Source: Lucifuga dentata
Taxonomy: Eukaryota > Chordata > Actinopteri > Ophidiiformes > Bythitidae
DNA length: 64,000 nucleotides
NCBI GenBank assembly: GCA_014773175.1
Contig: VXCM01000309.1
Location: 124,001-188,000 of the forward strand
Reading direction: 5' to 3'
Part shown: positions 1-10,992 of the stretch, piece by piece
Position numbering within the stretch: position 1 is the first letter of the stretch
Layout: every line of letters starts with the position of its first letter
Position numbers and translations under genes: made by a program
The notes under the pieces: model-generated
What the model saw: only the letters and a program-made list of their open reading frames with translations
Told to the model about the DNA's origin: nothing
The model's database searches: none

Positions 1-543
1 AAATAGAGACAATAATTAACATTTATTTATATACTGTAGCATGTAATTTTAACAGTTAATTCACATGTAAAAAAAAAAAAAGTGGTTTAATGTTATTGAC
101 AACATTCTGCATTTTAACTCAGTAATATTCTATAGTAGCTTACATTTAATTACAGTGACAGTAAACTGAGGAAAAATGAAAGATTTGGAAAAGAATACTG
201 TTTAATAAATTAATCATTTAATTACTTGCATCATTTCATCTTTGTAGTCTAAAATGCAGACGTCTGATGTTTTGATAGATTAACAAGGCATGTGGAGTAA
301 TTTTGGTAAATTTCACCTTTCTAAATACATTGATGAACAAGGAGACAGGGAAAAGGACGTGGCTATTCAGCCTGTAACCGGATTGTTTGCAACAAATAAA
401 AACCAGCAAAATTAGTCAGTTGATGTCTTTAAATGTTATACCTGTAAGAAGCAGGTTGAGTGATTGAGTTAATTTCACTTTTTTTGTCTCATGCACCTGC
501 ATCAGGCTTTACCAACAGTCTAATTACTGTTCCCGTTTATCTA
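1..543. other. Intergenic, AT-rich, no gene seen
   Basis: AT-rich sequence without a coding-like reading frame or splice-flanked exon on either strand. A short poly-A run lies near position 70. It borders the Tc1-type element that begins at 544. Confidence 0.5.
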
Positions 544-921
544 CAGTGGAGTCCAAAAGTTTGAGACCAATGTGAAAATGCTTCTATTTTGCATTCTTTT
601 TTGAATTTAATACAAGATTTCTCATTACAAATGATAATATTATCTTGACAATTTGAGTGAAAGGTTGAATCTTTGAAATATGTACATGAATTTCAGAATA
701 TCTTAGTATTTGGATGGCCCCCCTTTTGCTTTGATGGCAGCATGCACCTGAGCTGGCATGGACTACACAAGTTCGTGCAAAACCTGACGAGTCAAGTTAT
801 CCCAGCATGATTTGACAATGTTCCAGAGATCTTGTGATGTCAGACTATGTGAATATTTCCAAATTTATGTAGAAAACATCACGGATTTTTCAAAGTGGTC
901 TCAGACTTTTGGACCCCACTG
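544..921. mobile_element. Non-autonomous Tc1/mariner-type element (MITE)
   Basis: The two ends are inverted copies of each other. The left end reads CAGTGGAGTCCAAAAGTTTG and the right end, read on the minus strand, CAGTGGGGTCCAAAAGTCTG; both continue as AGACCA. Each end is bordered by a TA dinucleotide (542-543 and 922-923), the target duplication of Tc1/mariner elements. At about 378 bp it has no room for a transposase and no reading frame is seen, so it is a deletion derivative moved in trans. Ends and TA sites are seen; the superfamily follows from them. Confidence 0.8.
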
Positions 922-2072
922 TATGTGACCTCAATCTGCAGTTGCATTCAAGCTCTTTCTGCCTTTACTTTTTTGCATTAAAATAAAAATGTATGAATGT
1001 TCACTGGTTTATTTTCAATATAAACAAATCTGATTTGCTCACAGACTTTTTTTTTTTTTAACTCTTGTGACCAATAGTGTTTTTTGTCTCTGACGACAGA
1101 CAAACACTTAACTATGACTCTGAATGAATGACAGCATCTAGCATCTATGTTACTTTAGTCAGCTTGTAATAATATATTTTATTGTAAGCTTGGGAAAATA
1201 AGAAAATGAATGAAAGTCGTTTCATTTGGAGGTAAGAAAATACATTTTATCAAGCTTGAAATACTGGATATAAATCCATCAGTAAGACAAATGCTACTGA
1301 ATCACATTTTTAATCCTTTTTACAAAGCTGTGTATTTGAATCATGTACTTGCTCTCAATATTTGGTTGCATCATCAATACCGTCCAAGGTTTATAAAAAT
1401 GTATACCTTAACAGAAATCTAGAACAAGAAAGGTATATTTTACCAGGAAAAGTCACAAGGTTTGTAAGGACTTTTAAATGTGCTGGTAAGCTGAATGAGC
1501 ACTGAGGCAACAGATTTTTCTCAGCAGAAAAAAGTAAAATAAGATTTATAAATGTAACAGAAGATTATGGGCAAATTACCAACATGCTATCTACATAAAG
1601 TGTAGGTTCAATGGCCATACTGTGTTCCTGCTTCAGTCAAATGTCACAAGGCCTCGAGCACATTTTCACTCTTGACATGTAAGGCAGTGAAAACTACCGG
1701 TACTATCCAGTTATGTGTGTGTTAAAAATTCAGCAGACAAGACATGTATCGTATATTCATATAGAGTGACTGACTTCACTTCTACAAAATGTGAAATTTG
1801 TGTGCCGTCAAAACTTATGTGTACTGGCATGTTTCCCATAGTGTATGTGTATTTGGAGGATTATTCTTTAGCTTGAAGCTTCACAGTTAAACTTGTGGTG
1901 GAAGAGCAGAAGACTGATTCACAGGGGCGAGAAAGGAAAAAAAAGAATCAGGGAAACCAACTCAATAAATAAGTCAGTAGTGAAAATGTAGCAAGGCAGA
2001 AAGTAGTCGAAGGAGGGGAAAAAAAGGTGATGAACCATAATATATCCATATTTTCTCTGTTTTTCTTGCAGT
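922..2072 (-). other. Probable rnf185 3' UTR and downstream flank
   Basis: Sequence following the rnf185 stop codon on the minus strand. No coding exon was found. Minus-strand AATAAA signals (TTTATT on the plus strand) occur at 1178-1183 and near 1008, so the 3' UTR probably ends around 1160 or 990. Which one is used cannot be told from sequence. Confidence 0.4.
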
Positions 2073-4177
2073 TTATGCAATTAACAGCCAAAACATAATC
2101 ACAAGTGCCACAAACAAGAAGAGTCGAGACAGAAACTGTTCGTCCATATGTTGTGGTGTTCCAGGGGCCGCTGTTTGGGAAATCGTTTGACAGACGTTAC
2201 TTGACATCTTGATGATCAGTGTGGTTATCATATTGTAACATGTTGGAGCGTGTAAAACATAAATACCTGGTGGAGGTCTTCCATCATTGATGTTAAATGC
2301 TGTAGCAAAAATACCAAATGGAAAGGCACCGATTCCAAATGACATTTGGAAACCCCCATCTCCAAAGCCAAATCCTTGAAAACCCTGTAAAAACATGTAT
2401 TTATGTAAGCATGTCATCATCTGTATGGATTCTCTCAATGTTTAGCTAAATCTTCACATAATCTGAGGTGCAGTTTAACATACAAGTGGGATGTGACGCA
2501 ACAACAAACGCAATTTGTTGTCATTCTCACGAGAGGCTTCTCAACCTCAGCAGTTAGCATCTAATAGATCCCAGTGGGAAAGGTTCTTTTGTTAATGAAT
2601 ACAGCACAAGTTTGCACTACAGCAACTGCATCATTCAGCGTAATCCTTTCATCATGAATAGAGAAATGCAACTCCACCACTGACATTGCAGAGAAACACT
2701 CAATGTGAAATCACATTTTACTATAACCATGCAACTTTGAGCATTGTACTTACACCACGGTTTTCTGGCTCAGGCCTTTGCCCTTGCGGTCGAGGGGGTG
2801 TTCTTTCTCTATAAAACAAAAACACAGTTTGTAAATTATATGGATTCAATAAATAACACTTTATGTGCAGCATATACTGTATATTTATAACAACCAAAAT
2901 CTAATTCTAAGGAATTAACCCCAACTCGTACTGAAAATTGTAGTACAACTTGTAATACAACTATTCACAACTGGAGAACCCAGTGATTACCTAATATATG
3001 AATTCAGAGTCAGCCTGACATGAACTCTTACCCACCTGGGATCCTGCTGACCTGTGCTCCCCCGACCATATAAGGGGATTACTTTGTCTCGACTGATTCC
3101 GGCTTTGCATACCGGACACACTTGTCTGTTGGGTCGAGTCTCCAACCACTGCATAAAAACAAAGACAAATTAAGAAGCTGACTGTAGGCATCAAGTAGAA
3201 AGCATCAGTGACAGTACATTGTGTCTTTGATATTTAAAAAGAGTGGAAAGAAAAAAAACTTATAATCAGCTTACCTGATGCAAGCAAGGCCAGCTGATCA
3301 TGAGCAAATGAAGTTGGGGGTTGGTGTGTTGGATAGGGAAGATGGTTGATTAGTTACATTCATTTAGAAAACTGGTCACTCAAAATATACATCTAACAAA
3401 GACTATCTCCATCCTCAAGTCCTTGACAAGCTGAGGATGAGCTCAGCTGATGAAAACAAGCTGAACAAGACAACCAGAACATTCAGTTAGAACAAAAATA
3501 AATTCCAGAGAAAGTGTTTTGTTTTTTTTTTGTTTTTTATTCTTCAGGATTTCACTAGTCTTTAAAAGCGAATAATGACAAAGAAATTTCACAAGATGGC
3601 AAATTAAGAATATCCAATACATCATGTTTTTGAATATACTGAATTATCATTTCTTGATAATTTTTAACAAATTTGTGTTTGGTCAACAAAAATGTCAAAA
3701 AACAAACCCATCTCAATCCCCACTGGCCGAAGTGATATCCTCAGGTTTGTTATTTTGTCTCCACAGTTTTTGAGAAGATGGGGGGGGAATTACATTTTTG
3801 ATTGACTAATCAGGTAACTGTTTAATCACTATATTGGTGCGTCTATTCAACGCTGAATGTACTGCTTTTGAGTAGGCAATATTTAGGAGCTTAAATGATA
3901 TAAAAAATAAGATTTGCACAGCATAAACAGTGTTACAGAGGCTGACTGTCTATTTGGATTCTGATGCTGCAGGTCTGTATGACATGACATGAGGTATTTA
4001 CCAGAAAAGGTGTCCACACAGGCTGATCACTGCATCCTTGGCGGTGTCCAGGCAAATATTACACTCGAAGGTGCTGTCCTGGTTGCCACTGTCACCCCCA
4101 GTAGAGCTGCTGGATCCAGAATTTGAGTTTTCAGTGGCCGCAGAGGAGCCAGAGGGAGGGGGGGCAGCGCTGGCCAT
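2073..4177 (-). CDS. rnf185: E3 ubiquitin-protein ligase RNF185
   Basis: Six coding exons on the minus strand: 4177-4002, 3293-3275, 3148-3036, 2808-2754, 2384-2267, 2170-2073. Together they give 192 aa, the length of human RNF185. RNF185 is a tail-anchored RING-type ubiquitin ligase of the ER (and outer mitochondrial) membrane that works in ER-associated degradation. Visible features: an acidic Ser/Gly-rich N terminus, a C3HC4 RING finger starting with [18 protein letters not shown] and ending CPVCKAGI, a Gly/Phe-rich linker ([17 protein letters not shown]) and two C-terminal hydrophobic stretches ending [12 protein letters not shown]. The 19-nt second exon carries one of the RING zinc ligands. 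All introns are GT-AG. The start is chosen for conservation of MAS and family length. RNF5 is the nearest paralogue, but the linker is that of RNF185. Confidence 0.95.
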
Positions 4178-4559
4178 TTAAAGACAGATCCACTAAACAA
4201 GAAAGCAGCACACGGTAGGGTGACTCCTCCGGCACCCAGCGCTTCAAAACACACACATACAGAGGCCAGATAAACTGGAGTATGTATATCAATTTAAAAG
4301 AGAGCGAATTTAATCCTACACCCCGAGACCTACAAGAAAATAACAACAAACATCTGCTAGCTAGGCTAAACTCTCATCTAGGAACTGTGCCGCTGCTAAC
4401 GATAGCAGGCAAAAACATTAAGATGTCTGTTTCACACTCAGTCGGTTTAGAACAATAAAAAGCGACAAACAGTAAACACTAAAGCGTTAATCCAAAGTGT
4501 CGCTGCTAACGAAAGCGATATGTTAAATAAAAAATTCGAGCTAACTAACGCCGAGAAGT

Positions 4560-4660
4560 TGAGGAGAATTCTTACAGCTAGCTGCATCACAGTCAGAGCC
4601 ACAGCGGTAGAAGGCGGGGCCGGGGCGGATATGGGGCGTGGTCTGTTTTTAGCCTATCAG
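4560..4660 (-). promoter_or_regulatory. rnf185 noncoding first exon and GC-rich promoter
   Basis: A donor (AGCT|GTAAG, minus strand, exon end 4576) marks a probable noncoding first exon upstream of the ATG exon. Just upstream are GC boxes (GGCGGGGCCGGGGCGG, plus strand, near 4613-4630), typical of a TATA-less housekeeping promoter. The transcription start is inferred, not seen. Confidence 0.55.
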
Positions 4661-5770
4661 ATATCGATACGTAACTGTGCTGGATGTGTTTATTAATTTT
4701 TTTAAAAATTAACTTTATTAACACAATACAATAATACAATAGCATGCAGTGTTGATTTGAGCTGCATGTCTGTAGAGTTACATTGAAATATAAGGGAAAT
4801 ATCAAGTTACAATAATGCGAAAACTTAAAAAATTTAAACTACGGTAGTTTTTATATACTATCCTTTGATGACTTATAAAAGTATTTTCTTAACTTCAACA
4901 AAGGGAGCACATTTTTAGCTGACAGAATAAATTTAAAGACAAGAATAGTACATGAGATTTTGAAGGCAGCGTCTTTCATTGTGTTAGTGATTTATTTAGG
5001 TTTAGATAATAGCAGATTTGGTTCAAAACCGTGTGGGTGAGTATTGCATGCAGGAAGTGTAATACACATTCATGACTTTTGAAAGAGTTTTTCATACATC
5101 AGGCCTCTATTGTGTAATAATTTGTGTTACTAAGATAAGTTAGAAACTCGTCAACTTTCAGTTCCTGAAATGCTGTCCCAAAGAAAAAAAAAGTACAATA
5201 AATAAATAAATAAATAAAATAAACACAACAACAACAACAACAACAACAAAGCCAGAATATTTTATTTTCAATACTGCTGACAATTTCAATATAATACATT
5301 TTTCATTACAAAATTGTTGTTATTAATGTTTTAGTTTAAATTACTGAAATTGTAACTTGTTGTAAATTTAGGACTATATAATCATATAGTTTATCAAGGA
5401 AAAAGATGCTGGATCACTATTTCAAATGCTTAACAATCATGCAGAGCAGGGAGATATATTAATAATGAGACTTTATATTTTCTATCTAGACTATTATCAT
5501 AATATTGTGATATAGCTTTATTATTTTTCTTGATCTTAAAGCCTGCCAATAAAATTAAGTGGTACAATTCTACCTGACTGAAATGAACAATGACTATATT
5601 TTACCTCGGCTATATTAACTTGAGCAAAACAACATGTCATTACACCACCACTATCAAGGTGTTGAGTCAAACATGCCATGACATTTTTTTTTGTTTTAAT
5701 TTCACCAGCTAAATCATTTTGTAGTTCATGAAATTTGTCTGGTTACCCATAACAAAGACTTTAATTGTAT
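4661..5770. other. Intergenic between rnf185 and the chemerin-like receptor
   Basis: AT-rich, no exon seen. It holds simple repeats: AAAT units around 5195-5220 and a CAA array around 5226-5249. The receptor's 3' UTR must lie here; several minus-strand AATAAA-like signals are possible and none stands out. Confidence 0.45.
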
Positions 5771-6787
5771 TTAACTGATTTCTATTGACTTTGACCTGGG
5801 TGGATGAACAGTACTTGTGCGAAAATCATCTGCCATTGCATCCTTTATCCATGATGTGAAAGACTGCTTTAGAGTTTGCTTAAAGTCTTTACCAATGAAA
5901 ACATACAGAACAGGGTTTATGAAGCTGTTTGCTGCAGCTAATGTGCCTCCCACCTTCAGTCCAGTTTGAATAATGTCCAGGTTGTGGTTCCTCAAGTCTA
6001 ATTCCAGAAGAACAAAGGTATGGTAGGGGACCCAGCAGAAGAAAAATGACAAGATAAGTGCTACCATGACCTTGTAAGGCTTTGTGGACTTCATGGTCAA
6101 ACCTCTCAGCTTCACAGAAAGCACAGAGCAGCAGAACACAATCATTAGAAAAGGGATCAGAAACCCACAGATGAATCGAGTCAGTACCACTGCCTTGTGG
6201 GTAGAATGAAATTTGTAATCAGTGTGGCACTGTGTGACAGATCCATGGACTTTGGTTTGTCTGTAGACCAGTGAGGGTAAAGTCAGGAACGCAGAGAGTA
6301 CCCACATGAGTATAACAACTGCCGAGGCTTTCTGTACTGTCAGGTGGTTCCGCGACCAGACAGGAAATGAAATCATTATGCAGCGATCAATGCTGATCAG
6401 AACCAGCAGAAACACACTGCTGTACATGTTGAGAAACAGGGCAGAGGAAGTGAGCTTACACAAGACCTGTCCAAAAGGCCAGTGTGAAGTAACCACGTAG
6501 ACTATTTCCATGGGCAGGCAGGCACAAAATAAAAAGTCTGAAATGGCCAGACTGGTGTACCAGGTGGTGTTGACCGTTCTTTTCATTTTCCAACCACAAA
6601 TCCAAATGACTAAAGAATTTCCTCCAAGGCCGATAACAGATATGACAATATTGATTGCCACCAGAGCATCAGACAAGTAGGACTTAGGAATGTTGAAAGT
6701 TGCGAGTCCATCTGAAGAAGAGTTGTAATCAGTTCCATTTTCTGGAGTGTAATCTTCATAATCGACATAATCCTGCACTATGTCCAT
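5771..6787 (-). CDS. cmklr1: Chemerin/chemokine-like receptor 1-type GPCR
   Basis: A 338-aa class A GPCR in one coding exon. The start at 6787 is the first ATG after a CAG acceptor (exon starts 6801); an open frame further upstream is intron. The N terminus is acidic and Tyr-rich (DYVDYEDY, potential sulfotyrosines) with N-glycosylation sequons NGT and NSS. Seven hydrophobic segments follow. TM3 ends in DRC rather than DRY, followed by PVWSRNH, very like mammalian CMKLR1 (DRC, PVWSQNH). TM7 carries NPVLY. TM3 and the second extracellular loop each have the disulfide cysteine. CMKLR1 binds chemerin and couples to Gi in leukocyte migration. Position next to iscu/tmem119/selplg matches human CMKLR1. 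Other chemoattractant receptors (GPR1/CMKLR2, FPR, C3AR) are close relatives, so the ligand is inferred. Confidence 0.85.
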   Translation of the reverse strand: MDIVQDYVDYEDYTPENGTDYNSSSDGLATFNIPKSYLSDALVAINIVISVIGLGGNSLVIWICGWKMKRTVNTTWYTSLAISDFLFCACLPMEIVYVVTSHWPFGQVLCKLTSSALFLNMYSSVFLLVLISIDRCIMISFPVWSRNHLTVQKASAVVILMWVLSAFLTLPSLVYRQTKVHGSVTQCHTDYKFHSTHKAVVLTRFICGFLIPFLMIVFCCSVLSVKLRGLTMKSTKPYKVMVALILSFFFCWVPYHTFVLLELDLRNHNLDIIQTGLKVGGTLAAANSFINPVLYVFIGKDFKQTLKQSFTSWIKDAMADDFRTSTVHPPRSKSIEIS

Positions 6788-6801
6788 GTTGATCACTTCT
6801 C

Positions 6802-6871
6802 CTGAAACATAAAATATAACTTGTTGCTTTATAAAAATAGAAAAAAAGATTATATAGATGTGTGTGTGTGT

Positions 6872-6906
<35 letters not shown>

Positions 6907-6990
6907 TCTTAGAGTACATAATATAAAATAAATTTGCATTATAACTCACCTTCTGTGTTGGTGTGAGGAAAAAATCACTGTGCATGCACT
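6802..6990 (-). other. cmklr1 5' intron (TATC microsatellite) and noncoding exon
   Basis: The acceptor is at 6802-6803 and the donor (GAAG|GTGAG, minus strand) at 6949, making a 148-nt intron. A GT and TAGA/TATC array fills about 6858-6906 of it. The noncoding exon begins at 6950 and runs upstream to perhaps 6990; a TATA-like motif lies near 6990-6995. Confidence 0.55.
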
Positions 6991-6999
6991 GTTATACCC

Positions 7000-7814
7000 C
7001 TCGCTATGCAACTTCTCACTTCTCTTTCTTAGACAGCATTGCTTGATTCTGACGAAATCGATCAGATTTTGTTTGTCATGGAACAAATGAGAAATGACAC
7101 TCCCCTTACCGACTGAGAACATATTTTGTGTGGGACACCATACACCTTCATACTGAGAAGACCCACTTTGTCACAAAAGATACAATCTTTGATAAAATGC
7201 CAGCCTTTCTTGTTGTCATAGTTTTAATATGGGTATTTCAGCTCTTACAGAAGCTTATAAGAAGTCTGTTGCAATCTCAAAAAGGGGATCTCCATCACAC
7301 ACAGACAAACACAAACAAAACTACCACTTCCAACTTCATATGTAAGGGTGCACCCAAAAATTCATCAGAATTGTAGTGCTGAGAAAAGCTTTACTCTACG
7401 TTCATTTTCTGTTGCAGTGTTCACTAAAGTCAGTTGTTCATAGAAAAAAACAGCAGACCCATTTAGTAAGCAGCAGTGGCTAAAATGGCAGAGAAACAGA
7501 CCTGTAACCCAGAAAGTTACTGACGGAAAATCTCAGGGTACCTCTTTCATTACAAATGCCCTAGAGCAAGGCACCCAGACCGAGCTGGTTCAAGTGGTGG
7601 TGGTGGTCAGTCACCAGCACTGCACTGTGAAGCAGGGTGATATTGCAAAAAAATAAAAATAAAAATAAAACTGTGCTCAGTGAACCTACACAGGAAAATT
7701 GGTTAAAATATGCTGTCAAATGAGTTGAGATCCAGATGTTTCAACTGTTAATATATATATATATATAAAATCACTTGCAATGTCACAATATAGATAGATA
7801 GCTAGATAGATAGC

Positions 7815-7872
<58 letters not shown>

Positions 7873-8587
7873 TCTTGTGACACTGCAAGTGATTAATATT
7901 TGATTTGTAGTGGGAATTATTTGATTATTAATTACTGACAGGAGAAGCCACAAAACAGGTGGTTTGCTCTTGTGCATATTTACAGTTTCAGTGATGTCTC
8001 ATCCAGCTCATGGAATATATATTTAGTAGTATGACAAAGGAAATTCAATTTACTGTGCATATATTATTCAATGATTCACCACTCATCTGAGAGGTTTCAT
8101 CAGCTCAGATAAGTTGGGAAACATCTTTAAATGCTTCAGAGTTCTACTCTTTCCACAGCAGCCAAAGTATGGGAATAAATGATCATTTTCATGTGTTTTC
8201 TGTAGCTGTTGTTTTGTTATTTTCTAAAACTTCTGCTTTTTCATTTGAGCTGCATGGGTCAGCTGAATATCTGCTAGTGAGCATTTTTATGTAGTGTACA
8301 GAAAAGGCATGATGCAATTTTGTCATGTGCACAAAGTTACGTGAAACATCAAAAGGCAACCAAGAAATTTGTTTTAATCAACCAATCAATTCTAGTTTTC
8401 ATTAAAGGATTAATTTTGACTCACTCACTTTGAAGACCCCATCCACATGTATGAATGGTGTTCTCCATCCAGAAATATTATAAGAAAGTTGTGTATTTTG
8501 TTTTAAAATACTACTGCAAAGATGAGAGTTTAGATTAAAAATTGAGTATTGCTGTATTCTTTGGGGTTACAGTCTTACTATTAAAAT
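7000..8587. other. Intergenic between cmklr1 and iscu
   Basis: No exon recognised. In human, SART3 and FICD lie in the corresponding interval; neither is seen here. The stretch holds AT- and TAGA-type simple repeats and the inverted-repeat structure at 7769-7894. Confidence 0.5.
7769..7894. repeat. TAGA array inside a 20-bp inverted repeat
   Basis: The left arm AATCACTTGCAATGTCACAA (7769-7788) and right arm TTGTGACACTGCAAGTGATT (7875-7894) are reverse complements with one mismatch. The loop between them is a TAGA tetranucleotide array. An AT array precedes the left arm. Confidence 0.8.
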
Positions 8588-8589
8588 TG

Positions 8590-8630
<41 letters not shown>

Positions 8631-8641
8631 GTAGTAGTAGT
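8588..8641. repeat. Trinucleotide array that flips strand (ACT then AGT)
   Basis: About twelve ACT units run directly into AGT units, forming a palindromic trinucleotide tract. It abuts the truncated left side of the TTAA-type element that follows. Confidence 0.8.
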
Positions 8642-9074
8642 TTAAGCCCAAGAAATATTACCCATAAACTTTAATATGAAGATTTTCCAAAACAAACCGT
8701 ATTTTAGGTTTCCTGTTATTTTGCCAAGTTTCCTACTCTTTCCTAATCAGAAGTTCATATGATACCTTTAAAATGTGATGTTTCGCCTGCTAACACGTAC
8801 ATCCGAATCCAGAAGGTAAAAACCGTCTTCTCCTGGGACTATATTCCCTGGCGGAGACATACAGCTCTGTGTTGTAACGGTTATCAAGCATGTTTCAAGT
8901 CTCTACAAGTTGATTTTAACAGGAATGAACTTAAACCAATGGCAGTCTAGAAGGTATGAAAAAAAAAAGCTAAAATGTACCTCTCTAGTGTAATGTTTTG
9001 GAAAATGGCTAGTAGAAATGTAACGTGTATGGGTTGAATTTATTGGGCTCATGCTTTCAAAATCATCGGCTCCT
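8642..9074 (+). mobile_element. TTAA-type inverted-repeat element, copy F (left end lost)
   Basis: The internal block and right end match the family seen at 11905, 28861, 39957, 43106 and 59681 (shared words such as TTTCGCCTGCTAAC, GGGACTATATTCCC and AAGTTGATTTTAA). The right end reads TCCT followed by TTAA (9075-9078). The left terminus is missing and replaced by the trinucleotide tract. Confidence 0.7.
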
Positions 9075-9186
9075 TTAAGTGGGCGGGGCTAAGACATAAG
9101 GAAACGTATATTAGCGTCGGAACCTGTCTAGCAGCGGGAGGGGATGTTTTTGTGTTTCGTTGACGTTGTTTCGTCTGTTAGTGAAC
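9075..9186 (+). promoter_or_regulatory. iscu promoter and 5' UTR
   Basis: A GC box (GTGGGCGGGGC, around 9079-9089) lies directly after the TTAA that ends element copy F. Transcription probably starts within 9100-9170. No TATA box is seen. Confidence 0.5.
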
Positions 9187-10928
9187 ATGGCGAGTTCAGT
9201 AGCGAAGACATGTCTCAGTCCTTTGACTTTCCTCACCAGGAGGGTCTCTGCTCCAGAATTTATCACCCAATGCTGCTACCACAAGAAGGTAAAATCTCCA
9301 TTCTGTCGTAGATGTATTTACCTGCTTCCTTAACTTTGAGCAATTACAGTTTTATAACAGTAACAATGGTTACCTAACCAAAAAAGAGACAGAGGACATA
9401 GTCAGTTAATAAACTATAATTGATATTATTCTCGCCTAAATCATTTGACCTTACAAACATGGCTGATTTTTTTTTCGTTCATCTATTAATTTTCATGTTT
9501 AATTTTTAATTATTCAAGTAAATTTAGTAGCATTTGTTTACATCTACCAGTAACTGTCTAAGTGACCTTTTAGGGGGAAAAAAAACAGCCAGTAATAAAA
9601 TTCTGGTGATGAAAGAGTAGATTCTTTCTTCTGTTTATGCATCTCTTTTCCCCCTAAAATGGTCGAAATTGAACGTACTCAGTCTAAAAAATATTAGAAC
9701 AAATTTGCCATATATGTCACATTTTCCTGTAACTGCACCCTAAGTCTTTAGTAACCAGGTTCCCAGAAGAAAACCTGAGGTCATGAATGGTTCCATGTTT
9801 GCTAATTAGCTGAAGACTAGAATTACATGACTAATCTGACCTCTGCCAAAGTTGTAACACTTTGATCAAATCTCGTTAAATTAATTGCCAGTATGATGAA
9901 GGGGTAAAATGTGTTAGAAATCTTTGTGTAATAATGTATGAAGTGTTTCAACCTCTCCAGAAGGATGCAGGATCTTTATTGATATTTTGATGTTTAGCTT
10001 CATTTATTGGTCAGTGAGTCTGATGCAACATGTATGATGGTTACACAGGGTGAGACAGTCATATAGTTTAAAATTGGTTTACGCTGGTAAACAAAGACCT
10101 TTTGTATTCCCTGGATATCTGAAATTCTTAAAGTGGAATAAAAACTTCATGGAAAAGCTAGCGTAGCTGTGAAGAAACTGTAATAATGGGTCAGTAACTA
10201 CTACGCACTTAAATTTTATCCTGTTATTCCTCAAAATTTGAGAAATTGTATATCATTCTGTCACAAATCTGGCACAAATCAAGTGTACATGCATTTAAGC
10301 ATTTCATACGCAGAAGTTCCTTAAAAACAGTGAAACCAAGTCAAAAGAATCATTCAGAGATCATAAATATGTGAATAACAATTTTTTAGGGGAAGAAACT
10401 TAGGGGAAAGAAATTTGATTCCAAACTGCAAGATATTATTTGTATTAAAATGTAGTTTTTAGGACATGCATTGAGACAGAAACCAGCCATTTTTTTGTTG
10501 TTTCAGAGTGACTTAGCAGAAACCAGGGTGGGAGTNGGGGGCAGGATGTAGAAGGAGCTAACCACGTTAGACAATGAAATATTCTCGTAATGTGTTTATA
10601 TCAGGGACTCTCACTTCACAGGAAAGACTTGCAGTTGTGTAATGGTGACACAGGACTTCTACTCATTCTTTTTCTGATACCACCAAGATGGAAGTCACTG
10701 GGCTCCTTCACATTTATTTAAATGTTGTTGAATATTGTCATCGCAAAGACAATGCACTGAAATCGACCAAGATTTAATAGTGCTTCCTTGCTTTGCTGTC
10801 TGAAGGTGGTGGATCATTATGAGAACCCAAGAAATATGGGCACGCTGGACAAAACCAACAAGAACGTCGGGACGGGCTTGGTGGGAGCTCCAGCCTGTGG
10901 AGATGTAATGAAGCTGCAGGTATGTTTN

Positions 10929-10992
<64 letters not shown>

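Noticed and set aside
5771..6985. 404-aa version of the chemerin-like receptor
   Set aside because: The first 66 residues come from intron and microsatellite sequence (LSIYLSIY repeats). The acceptor at 6802 sets the real exon start.
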